From a virus: a stretch of DNA of 26,244 bases. The stretch lies in the IMG/VR virus record IMGVR_UViG_3300040770_000241, positions 1 through 26,244 of that record, one strand, 5' to 3'. Below, piece by piece: positions 16,850 to 23,265 of this stretch (the first letter of the stretch is position 1; each line of letters opens with the position of its first letter). Position numbers and translations under genes: made by a program. The notes under the pieces were generated by a model. That model saw nothing but the letters and a program-made list of their open reading frames with translations, did no database searches and had not been told where the DNA came from.

Positions 16850-17302
16850 TTATAAACTTGCTATTTGACTCATAATATCTTCTAAAGTCTCTGATTTTTC
16901 TAAAACATTTTTATCTTTAACAGCATAATCTTTATTAACTTCTGACCAAAAAGCATGTCTTTCTCTAGATCTTGCCCAATCAAATGCTCCTGTTAAAGAA
17001 ACATTTGGATTATAATCTTTTTTTTGTGCTTTTTGATTGTTAAGTGCTAATATTCTTAAATTATCTGGTAAATCTTTTAATGATAAAAGATTGTTATAAC
17101 TGTCTCCTGTAGCATAAAATCCCATGTTAGCTTTTTCCCAAAAGCTAGCTCCTTCAAGACTTAAATCCCAACTAAAATTTCCGTCTCCTTTACTCGCTCT
17201 TATTAAAAGCTCTCTATTTGAGCTATTTCCTTGTTTTCTTTGATTACATAATGCTAGTTTTTGTATAGCTATTGGTAATTCACTTATTTTAAGACTTATC
17301 AT
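16850..17302 (-). CDS. Repeat-family protein 1, two-domain, 150 aa
   Basis: This protein has two copies of the family domain in tandem. Domain one (about 1-65) reads LPIAIQKLALCNQRKQGN and GNFSWDLSLEGASFWEKA. Domain two (about 70-125) reads LPDNLRILALNNQKAQ and GAFDWARSRERHAFWSEV. The end is LEDIMSQIASL, a diverged version of the MNEINNL tail. It is the first gene of the array and follows the tRNA. A fusion of two copies suggests ongoing duplication. Function unknown. Confidence 0.65.
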   Translation of the reverse strand: MISLKISELPIAIQKLALCNQRKQGNSSNRELLIRASKGDGNFSWDLSLEGASFWEKANMGFYATGDSYNNLLSLKDLPDNLRILALNNQKAQKKDYNPNVSLTGAFDWARSRERHAFWSEVNKDYAVKDKNVLEKSETLEDIMSQIASL

Positions 17303-17328
17303 TTTGTGTGTTTTTAGTTAATAATTGT

Positions 17329-17401
17329 GGACTAGGTGGGAGTCGAACCCACTTTTCCAGATGAAGACTGGCGCATTCCCCAATGTTACATACCCAAATC
17401 C
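17329..17401 (-). tRNA. tRNA, probably Glu (anticodon TTC), atypical
   Basis: The span is exactly 73 nt on the minus strand. The acceptor is GGATTTG / CTAGTCC (6 of 7 paired, including one G-T), followed by discriminator A; CCA is not encoded. The T arm is perfect: GTGGG, loop TTCGACT, CCCAC. The anticodon arm CCAG-TCTTCAT-CTGG has four pairs and a 7-nt loop giving anticodon TTC, but position 33 would be C rather than the near-universal T. The D stem GTAT/ATGC has a large loop containing GGGG. The T arm and acceptor make tRNA identity likely; the amino-acid call is tentative and a decayed gene is possible. Confidence 0.6.
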
Positions 17402-17408
17402 CTCTTGT

Positions 17409-17459
17409 GAGGGCACTTATCAGTTCGGTAGCGTAGCACAAGTCAATAGACTGTGCCTC
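17409..17459. other. Hairpin element between tRNA and VWA gene
   Basis: GCAC-A-AGTC, AATA loop, GACT-GTGC forms an 8-bp hairpin with one bulged A (17436-17456). A competing outer stem pairs GAG(G)GCAC (17409-17416) with GTGCCTC (17453-17459). Just outside, CCCTC-TTGT-GAGGG (17400-17413) is another hairpin that touches the tRNA 5' end. No T-run follows on either strand, so this is not a classical terminator. It may be a processing signal or tRNA-like remnant. Confidence 0.4.
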
Positions 17460-17473
17460 GATTCTTAATAACT

Positions 17474-19090
17474 TTATTCTTTAACAACTTTTTCTCCTTC
17501 AGATGAATAAGAAATTATACTATTATCTGAAGAAACTCTAACTTGTTTTCCTCCTGTGTTAACACATAGAGTTTTAAGTTCAGAACTAAATTGCATAAGA
17601 GAAATAGCATTAACCTTGTAAGGAAATGCAGAAGAACCAACTGAATCTTGACCATCGTTAATAATTAAGATTTCTGGTTTTTCAAAAGAAAGATTAACGT
17701 TTAAGTTTTTAAGAGTTTTACCTCCTTTAACTTGTTCAGCTACATATCTAACAATTCTTCCCATATCTGTTCCACCTCCTGATGGATAGTTTGAAAATGT
17801 TTTCCAAAATTTTTCTACATCTTCTGCATTTTTAACATGCTGAAAATGCAAATCATCTGCTCTACTGACAAAATTACTAATATAAATTTCAGCTTCTCCT
17901 TTGATAACATATCTAAATCTATCAATAAGAATAGCATTAACCCAAATTTGTTTTTCTGTATTATTCATACTACCAGAATAATCTAACAATATAATAATCT
18001 TTTGTTTCTTTTCCCCAACTTGTACAGGTACATCAACAATAAGATTTTTTGTTATAAACTTAATTTCATAATTAGGAAACAAAGTTTGGTAAGTATTAAT
18101 CCTGTCCATTTGAGAATAATCTCTCATGACTTTTTTACGATATACATCAGAATTTGCAACAACTTTTTCTCCTGTTTCTTTTTCAACCATAAATTGTTGA
18201 CCAAGCTCCCCAATTAAAGATATTTTGTTTAAAATATTCATTTTTCTTCCTGCACTTAATGAATTCATATCAAGTTGAGTATTTAAAGCAGGATTAGAAA
18301 AATCTTCTCTTTTAAAAATTGTTATCTCATTACCACGATCTCCAGCATGTTTTTTAGTATTATTAACTGCTTCTTTATCTAAAATAGTTTGATAATAATT
18401 AGTAGCTTGTTCTAATGGAGTGTATCCAGGAATAAAAGAATTATACAAAGTTGTATACATTTCTTTCTTTTTACTAAATGTTTCATGATCCATTGTATTT
18501 TTCTTTTCTTCTTCAATAAAACTAGAATCATCTAGCATTTTAAAATAAAATAATCTACAAAGATCTTTAATCATATCAATTGATTCCTTTTTAACAACAT
18601 GAATCTTCTGTCTAATTTCTAAAGCAGTTGGCGTTAAATAACTTTCTGGTTCTTTGATAAACAAATTTGAATCATCATCATCACTATAAGCAGTAAAAAA
18701 AGTATTAAAATTTGACCATCTAGTTGGTGCCCAAGCAAAATCTTTTTTAACAGCTACTGGCGCTTTATAAGTAGCAATACCTCTAGTTCTATAAGAAGTA
18801 CTATACCCTGCAGCTTCAAACTCTTGATTATAATAATCCTCATTAGCATACAAATCAGCATATGAACGCATTGGTCTTGGTTCATAATTTGATCTAAAAT
18901 GCTTTGAATTTAACTTTCTTAACTCTTTTGCAGCTAAGTATCTATCTTTGGACTCTGATACAGTTTTATCTGCTTCTTCTCCTTTTCTAACAACATTAAT
19001 CCTATAAGAATTAGAACCAACTTGTGTTTCTCTGATATTAGAAACCTCGGATTTTTTTTTCCAAGGTTTCTCTGGTCTAAACCATGCCAT
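17474..19090 (-). CDS. VWA-domain protein, partner of MoxR-type ATPase
   Basis: This 538-residue protein has a C-terminal von Willebrand A domain with a complete MIDAS metal site: DYSGS (Asp370, Ser372, Ser374), Thr441 in GGGTDMG and Asp479 in INDGQD. The N-terminal about 340 residues are charged and of unknown fold. MoxR-type AAA+ ATPases and VWA proteins encoded side by side act as chaperone-like pairs for metal insertion or remodelling of complexes in bacteria. The ATPase gene lies 3 nt upstream here. What the phage pair remodels is unknown. The product has no signal peptide or membrane helix, so it should be cytoplasmic. Confidence 0.85.
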   Translation of the reverse strand: MAWFRPEKPWKKKSEVSNIRETQVGSNSYRINVVRKGEEADKTVSESKDRYLAAKELRKLNSKHFRSNYEPRPMRSYADLYANEDYYNQEFEAAGYSTSYRTRGIATYKAPVAVKKDFAWAPTRWSNFNTFFTAYSDDDDSNLFIKEPESYLTPTALEIRQKIHVVKKESIDMIKDLCRLFYFKMLDDSSFIEEEKKNTMDHETFSKKKEMYTTLYNSFIPGYTPLEQATNYYQTILDKEAVNNTKKHAGDRGNEITIFKREDFSNPALNTQLDMNSLSAGRKMNILNKISLIGELGQQFMVEKETGEKVVANSDVYRKKVMRDYSQMDRINTYQTLFPNYEIKFITKNLIVDVPVQVGEKKQKIIILLDYSGSMNNTEKQIWVNAILIDRFRYVIKGEAEIYISNFVSRADDLHFQHVKNAEDVEKFWKTFSNYPSGGGTDMGRIVRYVAEQVKGGKTLKNLNVNLSFEKPEILIINDGQDSVGSSAFPYKVNAISLMQFSSELKTLCVNTGGKQVRVSSDNSIISYSSEGEKVVKE

Positions 19091-19093
19091 TTA

Positions 19094-20236
19094 TTAAAAG
19101 TCAGTATTTAAATCATCTACAAGCTCAACTGATTTCTTCTTAGAAGATTTTTCTTTAACAGAATCTGATTTTGCTACAATCTCAGCATAAACAGGAGTAG
19201 TTGCAGAAAGAAAATCAGATGTAACTTTAACTAATTTAGCATGAATAGCAGCTAAAGAATCATTTACAACTAATTTTTTAACTTCGGAAGCTTTATCATT
19301 TAATCCTTTCCAGTTTTCAACATAAGCTTTTTTACCTTCTTCTGTGTTAATATCTGCAGATTTAACAGCATTAATAAATTCATTTATAACAACACCTGCC
19401 TCTTTAAATTTAATAGTAGCTTCAAATTTCTTTAATGCATCTGCAATTAATTCAGGTTTTTTACTGAATTCAGCAATGAATGATAAAGAATCAGGTCCAC
19501 AAACTTCGTAAATCTTGTAGCACTGTAAAGCAATTCTAGGACTAATCGTAATACCAGCTTTAACATACTCTTGTAACAAGAAAGGTATAACAGGATCAAT
19601 TTGTCCTTTACCAAACTTATTTTCAAGAAGAGTTGTGTAACTAATATCAGTATAGTTTGCCCATACAACATTATGTTCTAATGGAAATCTTTCCATAAGG
19701 GCTTTTAAAGAGTCATTCTTAGAAAACTCTGCACGAGTTTTATTAGTATTACCTACAATGAATCTAGTTTTAATAGGATATACTTGTGTACCATTTCTAA
19801 ACACTCCTGAAGATAGAATATCTTTCAACTGCTCTAAAATAAAATCAGGTGAATCCATTAATTCTTCAAATACAACGTATTCATGGTTCATGAAACTATT
19901 TTCAACTAAGTATTCAAGTTTACCATCATTGTGATATTTAGGAATATCTAACCCACCAAACAATCTATCAGTAGTCATACCAGTTCCCATTGTTAATACA
20001 TATGGATTAATTCCTTTCTCATAAAAGAATTCCATTGTAAGCTCTGATTTACCATGACCACCTGGTCCGTATAAAACTATATTAGTTTCTGTTTTCAAAC
20101 CAATTTCAAGAAGTGCTAATGGTTTATCCATAAACACAAACTTTTTTAGTAAAGAAACTTCCACTGCTGCTTCTTCTTGTTTTTTAACTGTTGTTCTAGT
20201 TTTTCTTACTACTTCTTTTTTAACCGCTGTTGCCAT
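19094..20236 (-). CDS. MoxR-type AAA+ ATPase
   Basis: This 380-residue AAA+ protein has a Walker A in LYGPGGHGKSE (Gly57-Ser64) and a Walker B-like YVVFEELMD (about 121-129) in which the usual Asp is Glu, followed by a Glu. A sensor-1 Asn lies in FIVGNTNKT, and the predicted insertion SGVFRNGTQVYPIKTRF is typical of the MoxR/CbbQ clade (YPLP-like helix 2 insert). The N-terminal 20 residues and the last about 20 are basic linkers. It is followed 3 nt later by a VWA gene, the classic operon pair. The start is preceded by AAATAATAAATCAAAAAAAAC. It is the first gene after a terminator, so it begins a unit. Confidence 0.88.
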   Translation of the reverse strand: MATAVKKEVVRKTRTTVKKQEEAAVEVSLLKKFVFMDKPLALLEIGLKTETNIVLYGPGGHGKSELTMEFFYEKGINPYVLTMGTGMTTDRLFGGLDIPKYHNDGKLEYLVENSFMNHEYVVFEELMDSPDFILEQLKDILSSGVFRNGTQVYPIKTRFIVGNTNKTRAEFSKNDSLKALMERFPLEHNVVWANYTDISYTTLLENKFGKGQIDPVIPFLLQEYVKAGITISPRIALQCYKIYEVCGPDSLSFIAEFSKKPELIADALKKFEATIKFKEAGVVINEFINAVKSADINTEEGKKAYVENWKGLNDKASEVKKLVVNDSLAAIHAKLVKVTSDFLSATTPVYAEIVAKSDSVKEKSSKKKSVELVDDLNTDF

Positions 20237-20275
20237 GTTTTTTTTGATTTATTATTTATAATTAATTTTTTAAAA

Positions 20276-20305
20276 AAAGCTGTGTTATATTTCACCCACA
20301 GCTTT
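20276..20305 (-). terminator. Rho-independent terminator after 20324-21115 gene
   Basis: A 9-bp stem AAAGCTGTG / CACAGCTTT encloses a 12-nt loop. On the minus strand it is followed by a run of T (20278-20265, interrupted by A residues further on). It lies 18 nt beyond the stop of the 263-residue gene and about 40 nt before the MoxR-type ATPase start. Confidence 0.8.
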
Positions 20306-20323
20306 GATAGTATGTGTATAATA

Positions 20324-21115
20324 TTATTTTCTTCTTTGTGACTTCAAATTAGAGTGTTTAATTCTTTCGGTTGTACCTTTTTCTTCAGAAAACTTAATTT
20401 CAACGCAAGGATTACGATTTACATCATAATCAGATCCAACTTTATAGAGTTTTTCTTCATGAATATCTTTCACTTTTCTAGCAGCTTCTTTTTTATAAGC
20501 AGTTCTACGTAAAAATTGTGAAAATCCTTCTTCAGATTCTTCAACACTTTGATGTCTTACTGTTCCTTTTGATCTTCTTTGTTCAAATGTAGGAATAGGA
20601 GGCATTGCATATTCTTTTTTAGGCATATGATGTCTAGTGTTATGTCTCCATGTATTTCTAGAAGACCCTGTTAATAATGAATTAATAACGTGCAAAAGAG
20701 ATTCATCCTTTTGAGTGTTAATAACTAATTGACCATAACCATCCCAAGAATCTTTATCCACTTCAAATAATTCTTCAAAAGGATTAGCCATAGGAAGAGA
20801 ATCTTCAACATCTTCATCATCCCATGTATCATCTTGTCCAGTGTATGTAAATACAGGAAGATTTTTTCCTCCTTCAAATCCTTTAATAAAAGAATCAATA
20901 GCAAAAAATGAATTCTTATTTACTGGAAGTACATCAGCAAAAGGAATAGCTGAATTAGGAATATAAACAAAGCAAGCACATTCAGATGGTTCAGGACCAT
21001 CCCCATATTCGATTATTTCTATATCTGGAATACGTAAAAGATTGGACTTGACATATTCAAAATCAAATCCACTAGCTAAGTTAGACTTAGCTAGATAGAC
21101 TTTTTTATTGAACAT
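20324..21115 (-). CDS. Unknown protein, 263 aa
   Basis: No family recognised. The N-terminus KVYLAKSNLASGFDFEYVKSNL, then a P-x-I-E-I-I-E-Y strand and C-A-C-F-V-Y-I-P-N, has the alternating strand/helix layout of a small Rossmann-like domain (about 1-60). It is reminiscent of TIR-like or nucleoside deoxyribosyltransferase-like folds, but a catalytic residue cannot be assigned. The middle is acidic (about 95-140: DDTWDDEDVEDS) and the C-terminal half is very basic with many Arg/His/Lys, as in nucleic-acid- or structure-binding tails. The ATG is 1 nt past the stop of the upstream gene. A strong terminator follows. Its product may be expressed with the 122-residue gene. Confidence 0.6.
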   Translation of the reverse strand: MFNKKVYLAKSNLASGFDFEYVKSNLLRIPDIEIIEYGDGPEPSECACFVYIPNSAIPFADVLPVNKNSFFAIDSFIKGFEGGKNLPVFTYTGQDDTWDDEDVEDSLPMANPFEELFEVDKDSWDGYGQLVINTQKDESLLHVINSLLTGSSRNTWRHNTRHHMPKKEYAMPPIPTFEQRRSKGTVRHQSVEESEEGFSQFLRRTAYKKEAARKVKDIHEEKLYKVGSDYDVNRNPCVEIKFSEEKGTTERIKHSNLKSQRRK

Positions 21116-21116
21116 A

Positions 21117-21485
21117 TTATACTACTGCTGTTGGTATAACAAAATATTCTTCATTCACTTCTTCAGCAAGATCAATATCTTCATCAATTAAAGCCATTTC
21201 AGCTTTAAGCTCAAGAAGTTGACCCAACCACTCAGATGGATTGAAATTCTTATTACCTGGAGACAAAGAGTCTCTAGTTTTAACAGAAAGGTCTGTTAAA
21301 TTCAATATTTCAAGCTCAACTGCATTTCTTTTTCTACGTAGAGTAGTTAAATGATCCTGCATAGCATCATTAGTACCAGTATAAATGAGTTGTGATCTTC
21401 TTTCGATTAGGTCTTGACCTGATGCTGCTAAGATTTGTTGAAATTTTGAAGTGTTTGCGTTTGATAATTTTTTAGCTACTGCCAT
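21117..21485 (-). CDS. Unknown coiled-coil protein, 122 aa
   Basis: Its helical heptad-rich segments (about 40-65 HLTTLRRKRNAVELEILNL and 88-110 LGQLLELKAEMALIDEDID) predict a coiled coil. It is the first gene downstream of the RNA island, ends 1 nt before the next start and begins with MAVAKKL. Its leader is A/T-rich without a Shine-Dalgarno. No catalytic motif is present; a structural or adaptor role is possible but not shown. Confidence 0.6.
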   Translation of the reverse strand: MAVAKKLSNANTSKFQQILAASGQDLIERRSQLIYTGTNDAMQDHLTTLRRKRNAVELEILNLTDLSVKTRDSLSPGNKNFNPSEWLGQLLELKAEMALIDEDIDLAEEVNEEYFVIPTAVV

Positions 21486-21669
21486 AATGTTTAGATTTAA
21501 TTTTTGTTTTTAAAATTTTTAGATTTGAAATGCGTATTATATATGCTTATTCTTCGTATGTGTATGCTTATTCTTCTTATGTGTAATGTTGTTTAGCACC
21601 CTCTTTTTTACTCAGTGGATTGATTCAGCCGAGAGTATTGTAAAAGTAGGGTCAAGCTAAGAACTCATT

Positions 21670-21733
21670 TGCATAGCCATGGCTTGAATTAATCATGGTT
21701 CCAACACACGCTCTTTCTCAAGGAGCCTATACA
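21670..21733 (-). ncRNA. tRNA-like element, degenerate
   Basis: On the minus strand TGTATAG pairs with CTATGCA (7 bp, one G-T) over 64 nt. A D-arm-like GCTC-CTTGAGAAA-GAGC directly follows the 5' strand, and TTCAAGC (T-loop-like) lies exactly 5 nt before the 3' strand. However, there is no matching T stem and no normal anticodon arm. It may be a decayed tRNA or an unrelated structured RNA. Confidence 0.25.
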
Positions 21734-21748
21734 CCTAGAATTACTTCA

Positions 21749-21816
21749 TTATACTGTAAGATTCGAACTTACATTTCTCAATTAAGAGCGCGCACTACCA
21801 ATTGGACGAAGTATAA
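21749..21816 (-). tRNA. tRNA-like gene, short and atypical (Lys CTT or Leu TAA possible)
   Basis: A perfect 7-bp acceptor TTATACT/AGTATAA and a perfect T arm GTAAG-TTCGAAT-CTTAC are at the correct spacing. The D loop AATTGGTAG contains the invariant GG, although the D stem is weak. The stretch between D and T arms is about 4 nt short and the anticodon stem is reduced to CTC/GAG. The loop reads CTCTTAA or CTTAATT depending on alignment, so the identity is unclear. It is only 68 nt long. A pseudogene or unusual tRNA is likely; CCA is not encoded. Confidence 0.5.
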
Positions 21817-21923
21817 CATCCTGTCAATTCAGGATTAGTATCTTTATGCTGCGTCAGGGATTCCCTAACCACGCAAAGGATCAATGTTTAGCCCTTTATC
21901 TTTATGTATATATGTAAAAAAAA

Positions 21924-22003
21924 ACAATAGAATAGATCGTTAATCTATATTCCCGTTTTACTCTCGTTGAGGTTACGGATGTTACACTTACACCATCTAT
22001 TGT
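21924..22003 (-). ncRNA. tRNA-like structured element
   Basis: It is closed by ACAATAG / CTATTGT (7 bp, extendable by one). On the minus strand a D-stem-like GGTG/CATC and a T-stem-like ATAGA-TTAACGA-TCTAT sit at tRNA-like distances. The T loop lacks the TTC signature and the middle (28 nt) does not fold into a normal anticodon arm. The length is 80 nt. This is a structured RNA or tRNA remnant, not an assured tRNA. Confidence 0.25.
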
Positions 22004-22060
22004 CTTAAAACACACACACATTTTAGTGGAGGCGGAGAGGCTCGAACTCCCAAAAAACCA

Positions 22061-22567
22061 TTACTCCCTAAGTATTTCTAATAAAAACATCATTTGTTTG
22101 TGAGACATTGAGCTTTTCATTAAATTCATAGAAATACTTATAAATTGAATATTACCTTTAATATACCCTTGACTGGAATCAATCCTGTCTAATGAAGCAG
22201 TATATAAAGGAGAATTATTTTTAGCAGGATGAACAAGAGATACCCTTGAATAAGAACAAATTCCTTTTTGTAAATCCCACTGTTCTTTTAGGTTTTCCAA
22301 AGACATTGTAACCAATTTGTTTCTTCTAGTAGCTCTTCTAAAATGTTCTCTAAATGGTGTAAACTCATCTCTTCTATTACTAGGATTTAATTTAGATACA
22401 TCTTTATTACTAACAGTAGCTAAATGAGCTAGATTAGCAGAACTTTTTCCTACACAACTTCTAGAACAATATTGTCTTCTTTTTAAACTAACAGAACGTC
22501 TAACCTCTCTTGAACTTTTTTCAAAAGATTTACCACAATGCTCGCACATTACATTTTCATTTTTCAT
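22061..22567 (-). CDS. HNH homing-type endonuclease
   Basis: The 168-residue product has a zinc-finger-like N-terminus (Cys8-x-x-Cys11 and Cys34-x3-Cys38) followed by an HNH core. That core is G-I-C-S-Y-S (Cys104), SLDRIDSSQGYIKGNIQF (about 125-142) and S-M-N-L-M-K-S. This is the pattern of free-standing phage HNH nucleases that cut DNA to spread their own gene. The start chosen is the ATG at 22567, preceded by an A-rich GTAAAAAAGAAATT leader. An upstream ATG at 22594 would add nine residues (MYYLCKKEI) and no leader motif. It lies inside the RNA island, flanked by the tmRNA 3'-end repeats. The remainder of the island has no coding sequence. Confidence 0.85.
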   Translation of the reverse strand: MKNENVMCEHCGKSFEKSSREVRRSVSLKRRQYCSRSCVGKSSANLAHLATVSNKDVSKLNPSNRRDEFTPFREHFRRATRRNKLVTMSLENLKEQWDLQKGICSYSRVSLVHPAKNNSPLYTASLDRIDSSQGYIKGNIQFISISMNLMKSSMSHKQMMFLLEILRE

Positions 22568-22580
22568 AATTTCTTTTTTA

Positions 22581-22612
22581 CAAAGATAATACAAATATGT
22601 GTAATGTGCAAG
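22581..22612 (-). promoter_or_regulatory. Possible Bacteroidota-type promoter for the HNH gene
   Basis: On the minus strand TATCTTTG (22588-22581) matches the TAnnTTTG -7 box. CTTG (22612-22609), 20 nt upstream, is one mismatch from the TTTG -33 box. Transcription would begin only a few bases before the HNH start codon. It lies between the right repeat and the gene, so the cassette would carry its own promoter. Confidence 0.4.
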
Positions 22613-22628
22613 GAATTTGTGTGTAAAG

Positions 22629-23005
22629 TGGAGGCGGAGAGGCTCGAACTCTCGTCTTACTTATTTCAATTATAAAATTTTATACAGCTTCTTGTATCAT
22701 TTAATCTTTAACGTCCCTTAAACAATACTAAATGTGGACAATGCTCAATGCTTCTTTTCCTCATAAGCTAGAGGTAATCACCTAATCTTTGGTTAGGCAG
22801 CCACAGCTAGTTCTCCCATTATAATATCAGAAGATTGACGAACTGAAATTTCACCATTTAAAATGTTGTGAACTACAGTCATGTTAGCTTGTACTTGGGT
22901 ATTCTCTTTTGTGTTTCCATTTAGAATGATTTCACCTTAGTTTACAGTTATCTCTCTGGCTGAATTTTATAAAATATACTAAGCAATCAAATCCATGTCG
23001 CCCCC
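22629..23005 (-). ncRNA. ssrA: Transfer-messenger RNA (tmRNA) with long tag frame
   Basis: This tmRNA rescues stalled ribosomes and tags the nascent peptide. The tRNA-like domain is complete: 5' GGGGGCG (23005-22999) pairs with 3' CGCCTCC (22636-22630), discriminator A at 22629, and T arm GAGAG-TTCGAGC-CTCTC (22653-22637) preceded by GAC as in E. coli. The D-loop-like ATGGATTTGA follows the 5' strand. A long-range P2 helix pairs TATAAAATT (22971-22963) with AATTTTATA (22679-22671), plus CTTA/TAAG. The tag frame starts at GGA (22918-22916, nucleotide 88; E. coli 90) with U-A at -5/-4, and runs 41 codons to ...GELAVAA and TAA (22795-22793). The stop sits in a hairpin (CCTAA/TTAGG), as in known tmRNAs. 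CCA is not encoded. Total 377 nt. Confidence 0.85.
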
Positions 23006-23265
23006 ATGTTTTTTAATACAACCAAGTAAGCTCTCCAAAAGATCGTCTCTTATGTATCCCCTCATGTAAGGAGAGCTATGTTGGAAGTTGACTGTTTACT
23101 CATACCGCAGACAAGAAATGCGATTTTGTACTAAAACCACCAAAAAAGTGAGTGTTTAACCATAAACACACAAGATATGAAGTTAACCTGTACACTTCCA
23201 GTTCAATTGTAGTGACAATTCTTTGTAAATCTCTTTACAGGTACTAAGCCAGGTACAATATATTA
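23006..23265. other. Non-coding spacer with hairpins between AAA+ ATPase gene and tmRNA
   Basis: About 260 nt without a frame. The stems are AGCTCTCC/GGAGAGCT (23029-23036 with 23070-23077), GTGTTTA-ACCA-TAAACAC (23152-23169) and AATTGT-AGTG-ACAATT (23205-23220). A 57-nt unit closed by ACCTGTA/TACAGGT (23186-23192 with 23236-23242) contains that last hairpin. No canonical tRNA T loop is seen. This may hold leader or processing signals for the tmRNA, or additional small RNAs. Confidence 0.45.

Larger units (their letters stand above)
15722..17302 (-). repeat. Tandem gene array: six copies of one phage domain in five genes
   Basis: Five adjacent genes carry six copies of a domain of about 60-70 residues with L-A-x-x-N-Q-x-x-Q-G-N, G-x-F-x-W and E-G-x-x-F-W, and each gene ends in a related octapeptide (I/L-M-N/S-E/Q-I-x-N/S-L). 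At DNA level the 3' ends are similar: plus-strand positions 15723-15749, 16022-16046, 16352-16378 and 16591-16617 share ATTAATTT and a nearby TTCATAA. The copies have diverged in protein sequence, so the expansion is not recent, apart from the well-kept ends. Confidence 0.8.
21486..22024. other. Non-coding region rich in hairpins and tRNA-like stems
   Basis: About 540 nt with no convincing frame. It contains several tRNA-like or hairpin structures (listed separately) and two further hairpins: 21818-21835 (ATCCTG-TCAATT-CAGGAT) and 21851-21874 (GCGT/ACGC with inner AGGG-ATT-CCCT). Near 21545-21580, ATGTGTATGCTTATTCTTC-like sequence is partly repeated. A short CA run lies at 22011-22020. Nothing else recognised. 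Confidence 0.5.
22025..22651 (-). mobile_element. HNH cassette flanked by 25-bp direct repeats of the tmRNA 3' end
   Basis: An identical 25-bp sequence lies at 22025-22049 and 22627-22651, 602 bp apart. The right copy is the 3' end of the tmRNA (acceptor strand, T loop and part of the T stem). The left copy has no tmRNA body attached. The HNH gene fills the interval. This is the layout expected if an HNH-associated element inserted at the tmRNA 3' end and carried a replacement copy. Recombination between the repeats would delete the cassette and leave an intact tmRNA. The mechanism is inferred; the repeat is seen directly. Confidence 0.7.

Noticed and set aside
22011-22020. Short CA repeat
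   Set aside because: Too short for a meaningful repeat; no evidence of function.
22026-22060. A second tRNA or tmRNA ending at the left 25-bp repeat
   Set aside because: No 5' acceptor partner (GGAGGCG or GGGGGCG) is found at tRNA or tmRNA distance; only a 3' stump is present.
23186-23242. Possible tRNA closed by ACCTGTA/TACAGGT
   Set aside because: No T loop signature and only 57 nt; the inner stems are simple hairpins.
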